A stretch of 54,953 bases of DNA from Chloroflexota bacterium (lineage in GTDB: Bacteria > Chloroflexota > UBA11872). The notes beneath the pieces were generated by a model that was not told where the DNA came from, made no database searches, and saw only the letters and a program-made list of their open reading frames with translations. Every line of letters starts with the position of its first letter. Positions within the stretch are counted from its first letter, which is position 1. This document shows positions 43,942 through 52,685 of the stretch, one piece after another. The DNA lies in NCBI GenBank assembly GCA_026708035.1, contig JAPOVQ010000034.1:47501-102453 (forward strand). The letters are read 5' to 3'. A program made the position numbers and the translations under genes.

Positions 43942-45555
43942 GTGGCGCACGCGTCCGGCGATTGGCGTAGCCCAGTGTCCGTGCGGGTCACCGGATGGGG
44001 CGGCATCGGCGAGATCGGCGGCAACAAGCTGTTGCTGGAGGACGACGACTGGCAGGTGCTGCTCGACTTTGGAAAGTCGTTCGGCGCCCATGCGAGCTAC
44101 TTCGAGGAATTCCTGACCCCACGCACCACGACCGGCGCGTTCGACTTTCTGCGAACCGGGCTGCTTCCGCCGCTGGAGGGCCTGTATCGGCCGGATCTCG
44201 AGTTGTTGCCGGAGGTCAGGGCCTTCTGGACCCACGCGAGGAACCAGTCCGGTTACCGGAACGACGTGCGACCGCGCGCGGTGCTGCTGTCACACGCGCA
44301 TCAAGACCATCACGGGCACCTGTCGTTTCTGAATACCGGCATCCCAATCGTCAGCAGTGCCGTCACCGCGCTGATCGTGAAAGGAATGCAGGACTGCGGC
44401 CAGCCAAGTCTGGAAAACGAAACCGTCATCGTCCGGCCCCGCGTCGCCAACGGCACGGTCCTCGAAACCGAGCGGGCATCCGGCGACCAGCGATCCTGGC
44501 GCCTCGTCGATGGGCACGCCTGGACCGAAGCGGCCGAGGGTTTCTGGCAGACGCCCCATTTCAACAAGCAGACGGCAGGTTGGACGTTGCGCGGCACGGG
44601 GCCGTTCAGCGGAGCAATTGACGGTCGTGGCGTCCGCGCTTTTCCGGTTGACCATTCGATACCCGGCGGGCATGGCTTCGCCGTTGAGACGTCGGTCGGC
44701 TGGATCGCGTATTCGGGGGACATCCGCATGCACGGTCATGGCGGAGACCTCACCCGACAGTTCGCCCGCGAACTGCAGGACCTCGACCTGGCGCTGCTGA
44801 TCTGTGAGGGAACCCAAGCCTCGTCCGAAGGTCCCGCCGCCACCGAAGAGGGAGTTCGACAGAGCGTGCACGAGGCCGTCGCCAGAGCCGATGGGCTGGT
44901 CGTGGGCGACTTCAGCCCGCGCAACTTCGAGCGGCTGGACACGTTCCTGGATGCGGCGCGGCACGCCGGGCGGCAGCTCGTGGTGCTGGAGAAAGACGCG
45001 TTTCTTTTGCACGCGCTCGCCACGGCCGACACCGCGACGCCGCTGCCGGATCCCGCGCAGGGCCCCCTGGTCTACCGCGAGCGGCGCGAGAGTCGCCGAG
45101 CCTGGAGCCAGCTCGTGGCCGAGACCTACGGCAACGCCATGGTCGATCCAGACGAGATTGCCCGCTCGCCCGGCGAATTCGTCCTGGCGGTGAGCTTCTA
45201 CGACGTGCTGCGGCTGCTGGATGTCGATGCCGGCGGCGGCACCTGGATCTACTCCACCAGCGAGCCGTACAACGAGGAGCAGGTCATGGACATCAACCGG
45301 CTCCGGCAGTGGGTGGACCTATTGCAGATGGAGATGCTGGGACTCGGCGACGATCCCCGCCAGGAGCGCTTTCACGCCTCGGGGCACGCCTCGGGACCCG
45401 ACCTGCTTGAGTTCATCCAAATCGCCCAGCCGCGCCGCTTGATGCCGATCCATCTTGAATCGGGCGGCTTGGACTTCTACCGCAAGCACGTGCCGGCCAT
45501 GGGGATCGAGCTTGCCGAACCGGCGTGGGGGCAGGCGGTCGAGGTGCAGCCGTAG
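43942..45555 (+). CDS. RNase J-like metallo-beta-lactamase protein
   Basis: A 537-residue MBL-fold protein. Motif 2 is SHAHQDHHGHLSF (HxHxDHxGH), then VDHSIPGGHGFAVET and GWIAYSGDIRMHG supply the further metal ligands. The C-terminal half has ADGLVVGDFSPRNFERLDTF, FHASGHASGPDLLEFIQIA and RLMPIHLESGG, which match the beta-CASP/RNase J pattern (SGHAS, then PxH). A 60-residue insertion near 190-240 is not in standard RNase J. It could be an exo-RNase or a divergent relative. Start uncertain: GTG 43942 is listed, but GTG 43975 or 43981 (before RVTGWGGIGEIGGN) would fit the domain better. Confidence 0.82.
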   Translation: MAHASGDWRSPVSVRVTGWGGIGEIGGNKLLLEDDDWQVLLDFGKSFGAHASYFEEFLTPRTTTGAFDFLRTGLLPPLEGLYRPDLELLPEVRAFWTHARNQSGYRNDVRPRAVLLSHAHQDHHGHLSFLNTGIPIVSSAVTALIVKGMQDCGQPSLENETVIVRPRVANGTVLETERASGDQRSWRLVDGHAWTEAAEGFWQTPHFNKQTAGWTLRGTGPFSGAIDGRGVRAFPVDHSIPGGHGFAVETSVGWIAYSGDIRMHGHGGDLTRQFARELQDLDLALLICEGTQASSEGPAATEEGVRQSVHEAVARADGLVVGDFSPRNFERLDTFLDAARHAGRQLVVLEKDAFLLHALATADTATPLPDPAQGPLVYRERRESRRAWSQLVAETYGNAMVDPDEIARSPGEFVLAVSFYDVLRLLDVDAGGGTWIYSTSEPYNEEQVMDINRLRQWVDLLQMEMLGLGDDPRQERFHASGHASGPDLLEFIQIAQPRRLMPIHLESGGLDFYRKHVPAMGIELAEPAWGQAVEVQP

Positions 45556-45684
45556 CGACTTGAGCGCCCCAGAGAGGCGAGGCGCCGAAATGTGCCCTGC
45601 CGACTCTGCCTGCCCGCGTCGCCGAGCGCGAGTCGCTTGCAATCAGGCCCGAGGTCGGGTCCGAACACCCGCTCTCCTTGCAGA

Positions 45685-46077
45685 TCAGAGGCTAGCCTCG
45701 GCCCATTGAACCACCGCTTCCGCGATTCCCAGCGATTCCTCATACTCCTGTTCAGAAACGGGCTGGGCGATGCTGGGATACCGGGTGGCTGTTGCGAATG
45801 GGTTCAGCTTCTCGGCTTGCCGGATCGCTTCCGGCACATCTTGGCCAGCATCCTCGAGCAAGGTCAGCAAGAGACCGAGGTCATGCACGTAGGGAAAATC
45901 GACGCCCCGCGCGAGCAACAGAGCCTTGACTGCCTTCTCGGCCGCCTGCTGGGCATCGAAGCACAGATCTTCGAGGTAGACACCCGGTGCGCTATTCGCG
46001 GCCTTGGAAAGATTGCTGCGGGCGCGGTTTAGCCATTCCCGAGGATCGTCAGGCGGGTATCGCCTATGCAGCTTCAT
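45685..46077 (-). CDS. HEPN-domain protein of a HEPN/MNT toxin-antitoxin pair
   Basis: A 130-residue all-helical HEPN protein. It has REWLNRARSNLSKA, CFDAQQAAEKAVKALLLARG, the HDLGLLLTLLEDAG helix and ATRYPSIAQPVSEQEYEES. These match HEPN partners of minimal nucleotidyltransferases. The RX4-6H catalytic motif of toxic HEPN RNases is not present; the nearest is RX7H in RGVDFPYVH. Its ATG overlaps the end of the MNT gene by 14 bases. Confidence 0.85.
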   Translation of the reverse strand: MKLHRRYPPDDPREWLNRARSNLSKAANSAPGVYLEDLCFDAQQAAEKAVKALLLARGVDFPYVHDLGLLLTLLEDAGQDVPEAIRQAEKLNPFATATRYPSIAQPVSEQEYEESLGIAEAVVQWAEASL

Positions 46078-46390
46078 AGACCACGGTGCCCTCCCGCAGG
46101 GCAGGCTTGATCACCAGCGCATGGCTGTCCCTGTAACGCTCGACATTCGCCGGAGCGACGACTGTCGCATCAACGGCAACGCGAACCCCGCGAAGGTTTC
46201 GGTAGATGCGCGCGGCGAGGTCGCGCTCGTCGTCGGCATCCTTGACCACCAGCAAATCAACATCACTGTTGCGCCCCATCTCACCGCGGGCCGCCGAACC
46301 AAAGAGGATGACCCTCTCCGGATGGGCGACCTCGACCACACGCCGCACGATTTCGTCGAGGGTGTCGTGGTCAAGCCCCTGATTCTTCAT
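46064..46390 (-). CDS. MNT nucleotidyltransferase (HEPN partner)
   Basis: A 108-residue minimal nucleotidyltransferase. The catalytic signature GSAARGEMGRNSDVDLLVV gives GS and the DVD aspartates; the third acidic residue is probably the Asp in VAVDATVVA. In characterised pairs the MNT antitoxin adenylylates the HEPN toxin. It is the upstream gene of the pair and overlaps the HEPN gene by 14 bases. Confidence 0.88.
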   Translation of the reverse strand: MKNQGLDHDTLDEIVRRVVEVAHPERVILFGSAARGEMGRNSDVDLLVVKDADDERDLAARIYRNLRGVRVAVDATVVAPANVERYRDSHALVIKPALREGTVVYEAA

Positions 46391-46608
46391 GCGTGGCTCG
46401 CTCTGGCAAAGGCCGGCACAGCACCTTGAACATCATACGGGCGGCAGACCGATTGAGTCCTTGGGCCCGAAACGCCGCACGTCACCCCGTTGATGGGCGA
46501 CCCATTGGCGGGGTTGTCGCCGTCCGAGCCGCGGCAAAACGTATTGACGCGGCCAAGACCACCGGCGACCATCAAGCGCGCTAGTCGCCCGCTTCAGATT
46601 TGGTATCG

Positions 46609-47667
46609 ATGGCTCGCAGGATCGTCGACCTCACCCAGCCACTTGCTCCCGACGGAGCCGATGAGTCGTTCAGCGTTCGCGAATACGAGCGGCCGCGCAG
46701 CGGCCATGGCGTGTTCCATCGGGTTGACATGGAGACCACGGTCGGCACGCACGTGGTCACGTCACGGCGCTATCTGGCGTCAGGCTATTCGCTGTCCGAG
46801 GCCCCGATCGACCGATTTTTCGGCGAGGGCGTGGTGGTGCGGCTGGCTGCGTCGAACGGCGCCACCGAGATCACCCAGATGGATTTGGACGAGGCGGCGG
46901 GGGATCGCCTGCGCCGCGACGACATTGCGGTCTTGGCGCTGGCGCCCGAGGCCTCCGGCGGCGCCAGGCTCTCGGTCTTTGCCTCGCAGTGGCTATGGGA
47001 CAAAGGCGTCAAGATGCTGGTGCTTGATCAGCGCATCGCCATCGGCTCGTCTCCGTCGTGGAACGAGGAGCGCACGGTGCTCACGTCGCTGTTCGCCAAC
47101 GAGATTCCGGTCGTGCGTGGCGCCACGAACACCGACCAGCTCAGCGACGAGCGCTTCGCGGTGATGGCGCTGCCCATGCGAATCGAGGGCGTGGAGGCCT
47201 GGCCGGTTCGCGTGGTGGCCCTGGATCCGGGCGAGCCGCCGAGCGAGGAACCGCCGCCAACCCCAGCCCCCGCCGACGAAGCCGTCGCAGCCGCACCGGA
47301 CGCGGAGTCTGGGGAGTCCGGCGCCGCCGACACGTCAGCCGCGGCGCCGACCGACGCATCGGACGCCGAGAGCTCCAACGGCGACGAGCCGCGCGAAGAG
47401 GCGGCAGTCGCCGGGGCGGAGGCGACGGCCACGGAGGCGACGGCCACGGGCGAGGCCGAGCAAGCGCAGGATTCACCGCCTGCCGAGAAGCAAACCGCCG
47501 AAGCGACCGATGTCGAGCCCGTGTCGGCGGAGGCGTCGGCCTCGGATGCTGAAGGCGATACCGCCGGTACCGAAGATGGCGACGAATCGGCACCCGAAGT
47601 GACCGATGCCAAGGCCGCCGACGAGGTCAGCGACGCGGAATCAGAATCGTCTCGCCAATCTGGATAG
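46609..47667 (+). CDS. Cyclase-family-like protein with lost metal ligands and acidic tail
   Basis: A 352-residue protein. The first ~205 residues follow the cyclase/kynurenine formamidase fold (RRIVDLTQPL, SLSEAPIDRFFGEGVVVRL, SQWLWDKGVKMLVLDQ). The HxGTHxDxxxH metal motif reads TTVGTHVVTSRR: the GTH histidine remains but the first His, the Asp and the last His are gone, so catalysis is unlikely. From about 210 the chain is a Glu/Asp/Ala/Ser/Thr-rich tail of about 140 residues. The ATG at 46609 is assumed. Its last 41 bases overlap the converging LysM gene. Confidence 0.7.
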   Translation: MARRIVDLTQPLAPDGADESFSVREYERPRSGHGVFHRVDMETTVGTHVVTSRRYLASGYSLSEAPIDRFFGEGVVVRLAASNGATEITQMDLDEAAGDRLRRDDIAVLALAPEASGGARLSVFASQWLWDKGVKMLVLDQRIAIGSSPSWNEERTVLTSLFANEIPVVRGATNTDQLSDERFAVMALPMRIEGVEAWPVRVVALDPGEPPSEEPPPTPAPADEAVAAAPDAESGESGAADTSAAAPTDASDAESSNGDEPREEAAVAGAEATATEATATGEAEQAQDSPPAEKQTAEATDVEPVSAEASASDAEGDTAGTEDGDESAPEVTDAKAADEVSDAESESSRQSG

Positions 47668-48139
47668 TCCACGGCTCGTCGATCCCGTTGACCGCGGCGA
47701 TCTCTTCGAATGAAAATCCAAATCGACTCGCGATACCGGCCAGCGTGTCGCCAGGCTCGACGATGTACCCGATATAGCGCGCGGGGCGCTCTGTGCGCAC
47801 CGGCACGACCGTGGGCGTCGGCACCGTGGTCACCCTTAGCTCGGGCAGCGGCAGATTGACGTTGGCAGCGGGCGGAGTGACCACCGAGAGCCTGGGGCCC
47901 GTCACGGTGGGCGTTTGCGCCGGCGACGCGGCGGTTGGCTGCAGGATGTCGGGAATCTCACCGCGAGCGCGCAGCACGTTGTCCGCCACCACGATGAACA
48001 CCACCGCAGCCACGATCAGGACTGCCGCCACCACGATGACCAGCGTGCTTGCCGCGCTGGCTTCGGGAGCGTCTGCCGGAGACGGCGCGGCCGCCCGACT
48101 GCCGTCGCCTACGTCGCGATCCATGTTGGGCAGAGACAC
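47627..48139 (-). CDS. Single-pass membrane protein with C-terminal LysM domain
   Basis: A 170-residue protein: a polar Ala/Pro-rich N-terminus, one membrane segment at about 31-52, a Pro/Thr/Val-rich linker, and a LysM domain at about 122-170 (GYIVEPGDTLAGIASRFGF, then IQIGETILIPRR). LysM binds peptidoglycan or chitin-like glycans, so the domain probably faces the wall. A GTG at 48139 is the listed start; an ATG five codons later is an alternative. Neither has a strong ribosome-binding site. Its 3' end overlaps the cyclase-like gene on the other strand. Confidence 0.82.
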   Translation of the reverse strand: MSLPNMDRDVGDGSRAAAPSPADAPEASAASTLVIVVAAVLIVAAVVFIVVADNVLRARGEIPDILQPTAASPAQTPTVTGPRLSVVTPPAANVNLPLPELRVTTVPTPTVVPVRTERPARYIGYIVEPGDTLAGIASRFGFSFEEIAAVNGIDEPWTIQIGETILIPRR

Positions 48140-48218
48140 CTCGGCCGAATCTACCAGGGGGAGGTGGCGTGCGATGGACGGGAGCGAATCCCCGGCAGTA
48201 TGCGGCGGCCGAACTGCT

Positions 48219-48296
48219 TGGGGTGAGCGAGGGGACTTGAACCCCCAGCCTTCTGGGCCACAACCAGACGCTCTAACCTAATTGAGCTACGCCCAC
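48219..48296 (-). tRNA. tRNA-His (GTG), CCA encoded
   Basis: The complement folds as a standard tRNA. The acceptor stem is GTGGGCG/CGCTCAC, the D-arm has TAGCTCAATTAGGTTAGAGC, the anticodon loop TTGTGGC carries anticodon GTG in a CTGG/CCAG stem, and the T-loop is GTTCAAGTC. The discriminator is C73 followed by genomic CCA. A G precedes position 1, giving the G(-1) that HisRS needs. It is transcribed away from guaB. Confidence 0.95.
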
Positions 48297-48340
48297 CATG
48301 CGATGCCAAATTCTATAACGACGATCTGGTCCTGAATCCG

Positions 48341-48369
48341 TTGGGCGCGGCATCGGTGCGATGTACAAT
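48341..48369 (+). promoter_or_regulatory. Candidate sigma-70 promoter for guaB
   Basis: TTGGGC at 48341-48346, a 17-base spacer and TACAAT at 48364-48369 form a good housekeeping promoter. Transcription would start near 48376, giving a leader of about 148 bases before guaB. Confidence 0.55.
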
Positions 48370-48375
48370 GCCTCA

Positions 48376-48523
48376 ATGTTGAGTGGTCTTGTGCCGCGTT
48401 GGGAACGAGCGCACGTTTGCCCGTGCGCCTGACGCGGCTGAACGTCGCTGGTACCGCACCCCGATCGACAGTCGATCGGGGTGCTTTGCGTTCCGGGGAA
48501 ACTCCGGACAGGGAGGTTACGGC
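48376..48523 (+). promoter_or_regulatory. Structured guaB leader with T-box-like element
   Basis: The leader folds into a nested hairpin (GCCGCGT 48393-48399 with ACGCGGC 48432-48438, enclosing GCGCACG 48409-48415 with CGTGCGC 48422-48428). Then comes TGGTACCGC (48449-48457), which matches the conserved T-box core, then a 14-bp hairpin, a small CCGG hairpin and the GGGAGG ribosome-binding site. A full T-box stem I is not seen and the leader is short, so the riboswitch class is unresolved. Confidence 0.4.
48456..48487 (+). terminator. Leader hairpin that could attenuate guaB
   Basis: A perfect 14-bp inverted repeat (48456-48469 with 48471-48484) begins GCACCCCGATCGAC and is followed by TTT. 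The T-run is short for an intrinsic terminator. It starts inside the TGGTACCGC element, so pairing of that element and formation of this hairpin could compete. Confidence 0.45.
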
Positions 48524-50044
48524 GTGAGCGTTGAGTCAGATCCGCTGCGGACCGAAGAGCTGCACTCGGTGGGCAATCGGACGATCGTCGAAGGCCTGAC
48601 CTTTGACGACGTTCTGCTGGTCCCGGGTCGATCCGAGGTTCTTCCAACCGATGTATCAACGCGCACGCGCATCACCCCGCGAATCACGCTCAATGTTCCC
48701 CTGGTTTCGGCGGCGATGGACACCGTCACAGAGGCCCGCATGGCCATTACCCTGGCGCGAGCCGGCGGGATTGGCGTGATCCACCGCAACCTGGGGCCCG
48801 AGGATCAGGCGCTCGAAGTCGACAAGGTCAAGCGCTCACAGTCCGGAATGATCGTCGACCCCATCACCTTGCCGCCGACGGCCACCGTGGGCGAGGCCAA
48901 CGAGGTCATGGCGCGGTACCGCATCTCGGGCGTGCCGATTACCGACTCGCGCGGGCAACTGGTCGGCATTCTCACCAACCGCGATCTGCGCTTTTGCCGC
49001 GACGACACGATGCAGGTCGCCGACTTGATGACGACGGAGCGCCTGGTCACCGCACCGGTCGGCACCACGCTCGAACAGGCCGAGAAGCTGCTGCATCAGC
49101 ACCGGATCGAGAAGCTCCCGGTCGTGGACGACGGCGGCCAGCTGCGCGGACTCATCACGGTCAAGGACATCGCCAAACGCGAGGAGTTTCCCGGCGCGGT
49201 CTATGACGCGTCCGGACGATTGGTGGTGGCCGGCGCGATCGGCACTCACAAGGAAGGCTTGCCGCGCGCCCGCGAGTTGGTGGCGGCGGGGGCCGACGCC
49301 GTGGTCGTGGACTCCGCGCACGGACACCACAGCGCCGTCATCGACACGGTGCGCCGCGTCAAGGAGGCGCTGGACGTGGACGTCATCGCGGGCAACGTGG
49401 CAACCGCGGCGGGCGCCAGCGCGCTGATCCAGGCAGGCGCCGACTGCGTCAAGGTCGGCATCGGCCCCGCGGCCATCTGCACCACGCGCATCGTGGCGGG
49501 TGTTGGCGTACCCCAGCTCACGGCCATTTCCGACTGCCTCGGTCCGTGCAGCGAGCACGGCGTGCCGCTCATCGCCGATGGCGGGGTGCGCTATTCGGGC
49601 GACATTGCCAAGGCGATTGGCGCGGGAGCGGCCGCGGCCATGATCGGCAACATGTTCGCCGGCACGGACGACAGCCCGGGCGAGATCGTCTACCGCCAGG
49701 GCGAGCGGTTCAAGGAATACCGCGGCATGGGCTCGATCGGCGCCATGATGGAGCGCGCGGGTTCGTCTCGCGACCGGTACGGTCAGCACCAGGTCCATGA
49801 CGCCGCCAAGCTGGTCGCCGAAGGCGTGGAAGCCCAGACGCCCTACCGGGGTCCCACGGTGAACATGATCAATCAGCTTGTTGGCGGCCTCCGATCGGCT
49901 ATGGGATACGTCGGCGCGGCCGACATCCGGGAGTTGCAGACCAAGGGCCGATTCGTCCGTGCTTCCCGTGCCAGCGTCGATGAAGGGCACCCCCACGATG
50001 TCGTGCTCATCAAAGAGGCGCCCAACTACCACGCGCCGCGCTAG
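48524..50044 (+). CDS. guaB: Inosine-5'-monophosphate dehydrogenase
   Basis: A 506-residue enzyme that oxidises IMP to XMP, the first committed step to GMP. The barrel begins with [15 protein letters not shown] and [12 protein letters not shown]. Two CBS domains lie at about 105-225 (the ATP/GTP-sensing insert). The catalytic loop is [20 protein letters not shown] with the active-site Cys, then [20 protein letters not shown] and [14 protein letters not shown] at 48524 has GGGAGG seven bases upstream; the longer open frame is leader. Confidence 0.97.
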   Translation: MSVESDPLRTEELHSVGNRTIVEGLTFDDVLLVPGRSEVLPTDVSTRTRITPRITLNVPLVSAAMDTVTEARMAITLARAGGIGVIHRNLGPEDQALEVDKVKRSQSGMIVDPITLPPTATVGEANEVMARYRISGVPITDSRGQLVGILTNRDLRFCRDDTMQVADLMTTERLVTAPVGTTLEQAEKLLHQHRIEKLPVVDDGGQLRGLITVKDIAKREEFPGAVYDASGRLVVAGAIGTHKEGLPRARELVAAGADAVVVDSAHGHHSAVIDTVRRVKEALDVDVIAGNVATAAGASALIQAGADCVKVGIGPAAICTTRIVAGVGVPQLTAISDCLGPCSEHGVPLIADGGVRYSGDIAKAIGAGAAAAMIGNMFAGTDDSPGEIVYRQGERFKEYRGMGSIGAMMERAGSSRDRYGQHQVHDAAKLVAEGVEAQTPYRGPTVNMINQLVGGLRSAMGYVGAADIRELQTKGRFVRASRASVDEGHPHDVVLIKEAPNYHAPR

Positions 50045-50128
50045 CCGGCGCGCTCGCGCACGGGATCGACACCTGAGGCACGCCGCGCCGGCACGGGGCC
50101 GCTGCGCGCGCCGCTTCGGCACGCGTCG

Positions 50129-52129
50129 ATGAGCTTGATCCTGGGCGTGGACACGGGCGGAACGTTCACCGACGCCGTCCTGCTCGACGCGGAATCCGGT
50201 TCGGTCAAGGCCGCGCACAAGGCGCTCACCACCCACGACAACCTCGCCGTCGGGATCGAGGCCGCGCTGGATGGATTGCCCACCAGTGTCTGGCCGCACG
50301 TGCATCGAGCGGCCCTGTCCACCACGCTGGCGACCAATGCCGCGTTGGAGGGCTTGGGCAGCCGCGTCGGCTGCATCCTCATCGGATACGACCCCGGCGT
50401 GATGCGGCACTACCGCCTGGACCGCCATATTCGCGCCTCCGCGGTTGCGCACGTGGAAGGACGCCACGACATCTTCGGCGAGGAGGTGACGCCGCTCGAC
50501 GAGGACGGTTTGCGCGACGCGGTGGAGCGCCTGGCGCCCGAAGTCGAGGCGCTGGCCGTTACCAGCTACCTGGCCCCCCGCAATCCCGATCACGAGCAGC
50601 GCGCGGTGCGTGTGGCGCGCGAGCTCACCAGCCTGCCAGTCGTGGCCGGCGGCGCCCTCAGCGCACAGCTCAACTCCATTCGCCGCGGCACGACGGCAAC
50701 GCTCAACGCCAAGCTGCTGGCCGTGACCAGCGAACTGCTCCGCACGCTGGAGCACGCGGTCGGGCGGCGCGGCGTGAGCCCCGCGCCAATGGTCGTGCGT
50801 GGCGACGCCACCCTGATGTCGCTGCACCTGGCGCGCGAACGCCCCATCGACACCCTATTTTCCGGTCCCGCCGCCAGTGCCGTCGGCGGCGCGCGTCTTG
50901 CCGGCATCGACCAGGCGGTCGTGGTTGACATGGGCGGCACGTCCACCGACGTTGGAATCCTCGACGGCGGGCGCCCGACCCTCAGCAAGCGGGGAGCACT
51001 GCTCGCCGGCTGGCGCACGGCCGTGCGCGCGGCCGCCGTGCGCTCGGCAGCGATCGGCGGCGACAGCCGCGTGCGGGCCGACCCACTCGATCTCGTCATC
51101 GGCCCCGAGCGCGTCGTGCCGCTGTCACGCGCCGCCGGCGAGTCGCCCGAAGTCCGCAACCGCCTGGCTGAGCTTGACGCGCAACGCCATTCGCATCGGC
51201 TGGTCCCGGTGTGGGAGTTCTTTACCCTGGGCCGACCTCGCGCCGACGAGGTGGTATCGACCGGCGAGCAGCGCGTGCTGGAGGCGCTCGAGCAGGGTCC
51301 GCTTGACGTGCTCACGCTCGCCAAGCAGGCTGGCGCCGCCGACGCCCGCCTGCTCCCCATCGACGGCTTGATTGCACGCCGGCTGGTCACACGCATCGGG
51401 CTCACGCCAACCGACCTGCTGCACGTGCGCGGCGAGTACACCGAGTTCGATGTCGAGGCGGCGACCCTCGCCAGCCGCATTGCCGCACGCGAGAGCCGCA
51501 CCGAGCAAGACGCGTTTGTGGCCCGCGCCCACGAAGCCGTGGTTCGCTCGCTGTGCGTGGCCACCCTGCGCCGCGCCATCGCCTCGGGGCGGCCCGATCT
51601 CGCCGAGTCAGACGAGAAGCTGGGCGCGTACTTGCTCGATGCCAGCGCGTCGCCGTCCAGCCGCGTCGGGCCGCTGGACGTTGGATTGGGCCTCACGCTG
51701 CCGCTGATCGCGCTCGGCGCCGCGGGAGCCGCCTGGCTTCCCCAGGTGGCCAGCCGTCTTCGCACCGAGGTCGTCGTTCCCAATCACGCGGCCGTCGCGA
51801 GCGCGGTTGGCGCCGCGTCAACCCGCATCGCGCAAGAGATCGAAGTGCTGCTGCGGCCCCAGTACTTGCGCCGCGGCGGTGTGATCGACTACGCCGTCCA
51901 TAGCCCCGAGGGACGCGCAATGTTCGCCTCGGAGTCCCAGGCCCGCGAGCATGCGCTCGCCATCGGCCCCCGCCTGGCCGCGGAGGCCGCGACCGCAGCC
52001 GGCGCGCCGTCTCTCACTGTTGACGTCGATGAACATACCTGGAGTCTCGACCAGGACGACCCCGAAGCGCCGGCCCAGCTCATGGAAACCCGCTTCCGGT
52101 TCACAGCCACGGAGGCTGGCGCCGCCTAG
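50129..52129 (+). CDS. Hydantoinase A / oxoprolinase family protein
   Basis: A 666-residue HyuA-like protein of the ASKHA-related hydantoinase/5-oxoprolinase/acetone carboxylase family. It starts LILGVDTGGTFTDAVLLD, has LSTTLATNAALEG, and a second phosphate loop VVVDMGGTSTDVGILDGG. From about residue 330 onward it departs from typical HyuA. In most genomes HyuA works with HyuB, which does not follow here (greA does). It may hydrolyse a hydantoin-like ring with ATP, but this is not shown. It starts 85 bases after guaB. Confidence 0.85.
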   Translation: MSLILGVDTGGTFTDAVLLDAESGSVKAAHKALTTHDNLAVGIEAALDGLPTSVWPHVHRAALSTTLATNAALEGLGSRVGCILIGYDPGVMRHYRLDRHIRASAVAHVEGRHDIFGEEVTPLDEDGLRDAVERLAPEVEALAVTSYLAPRNPDHEQRAVRVARELTSLPVVAGGALSAQLNSIRRGTTATLNAKLLAVTSELLRTLEHAVGRRGVSPAPMVVRGDATLMSLHLARERPIDTLFSGPAASAVGGARLAGIDQAVVVDMGGTSTDVGILDGGRPTLSKRGALLAGWRTAVRAAAVRSAAIGGDSRVRADPLDLVIGPERVVPLSRAAGESPEVRNRLAELDAQRHSHRLVPVWEFFTLGRPRADEVVSTGEQRVLEALEQGPLDVLTLAKQAGAADARLLPIDGLIARRLVTRIGLTPTDLLHVRGEYTEFDVEAATLASRIAARESRTEQDAFVARAHEAVVRSLCVATLRRAIASGRPDLAESDEKLGAYLLDASASPSSRVGPLDVGLGLTLPLIALGAAGAAWLPQVASRLRTEVVVPNHAAVASAVGAASTRIAQEIEVLLRPQYLRRGGVIDYAVHSPEGRAMFASESQAREHALAIGPRLAAEAATAAGAPSLTVDVDEHTWSLDQDDPEAPAQLMETRFRFTATEAGAA

Positions 52130-52153
52130 CCAACCTCAATCGGCCCGCTCGCC

Positions 52154-52159
52154 TATAAT
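52154..52159 (+). promoter_or_regulatory. Perfect TATAAT -10 box upstream of greA
   Basis: TATAAT lies 68 bases before the greA ATG, just after the hydantoinase-like stop. The -35 region (near 52131-52136) does not match TTGACA well. Confidence 0.5.
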
Positions 52160-52226
52160 TGACGCTGTCACCGCGCAGCGCACCATGCCAGCCCGGCTGC
52201 GGCTTTGGGGGAGGCGAACGAAGCCT

Positions 52227-52685
52227 ATGGCGACCAAGTTCTTGACCGAGGAAGGACGTCTGCGCCTTGAAGCCGAGCTTCACGAGTTGAAGACGGTGAA
52301 ACGCCCGGAAATCATCCGGCGCATCCACGAGGCCAAGGAATTCGGCGAACTGAGCGAGGGTAACGAGCCGGACGAAGTCAAGAACGATCAGGCGTTCACC
52401 GAAGGCCGCATCATGATGCTGGAGCGGCTGCTGCGCGACGCCATCATCGTCAGCGAGCATTCGTCCGACACTGTCAGCATCGGCGCGACTGTCAGCGTCC
52501 GTGATGACGGAGCGGGCCAGCGTGAGTTCACCATCGTCGGGACCGAGGAAATCGACCTCGCCACCGGCAAGATTTCGAACGAATCGCCGCTGGGCATCGC
52601 ACTTGTCGGGCGCAAGGTCGGCGAGCATGTGACCGTGGAGACGCCCGCAGGCACGCGCGCCTACGAGATCACAGGAATCACCTGA
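52227..52685 (+). CDS. greA: Transcription elongation factor GreA
   Basis: A 152-residue factor that rescues backtracked RNA polymerase by stimulating RNA cleavage. The N-terminal coiled coil starts TKFLTEEGRLRLEAELHELK and has IRRIHEAKEFGELSEG. The acidic tip loop reads NEPDEVKNDQAFTEGRI, where common GreA has NAEYxAAKExQ; Asp and Glu remain. The C-terminal FKBP-like domain ends SPLGIALVGRKVGEHVTVETPAG. The ATG at 52227 is typical; a GGGGGAGG lies about a dozen bases upstream. Its TGA overlaps the likely lysS start. Confidence 0.93.
   Translation: MATKFLTEEGRLRLEAELHELKTVKRPEIIRRIHEAKEFGELSEGNEPDEVKNDQAFTEGRIMMLERLLRDAIIVSEHSSDTVSIGATVSVRDDGAGQREFTIVGTEEIDLATGKISNESPLGIALVGRKVGEHVTVETPAGTRAYEITGIT

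Noticed and set aside
47028-47672. 214-codon minus-strand Ser/Ala-rich frame
   Set aside because: Antisense shadow of the acidic tail of the cyclase-like gene; ends inside the LysM gene in another frame.
50044-50095. Terminator after guaB (GCCGGCGCG ... CGCGCCGGC)
   Set aside because: The arms are over 30 bases apart with no T-run; too weak to call.
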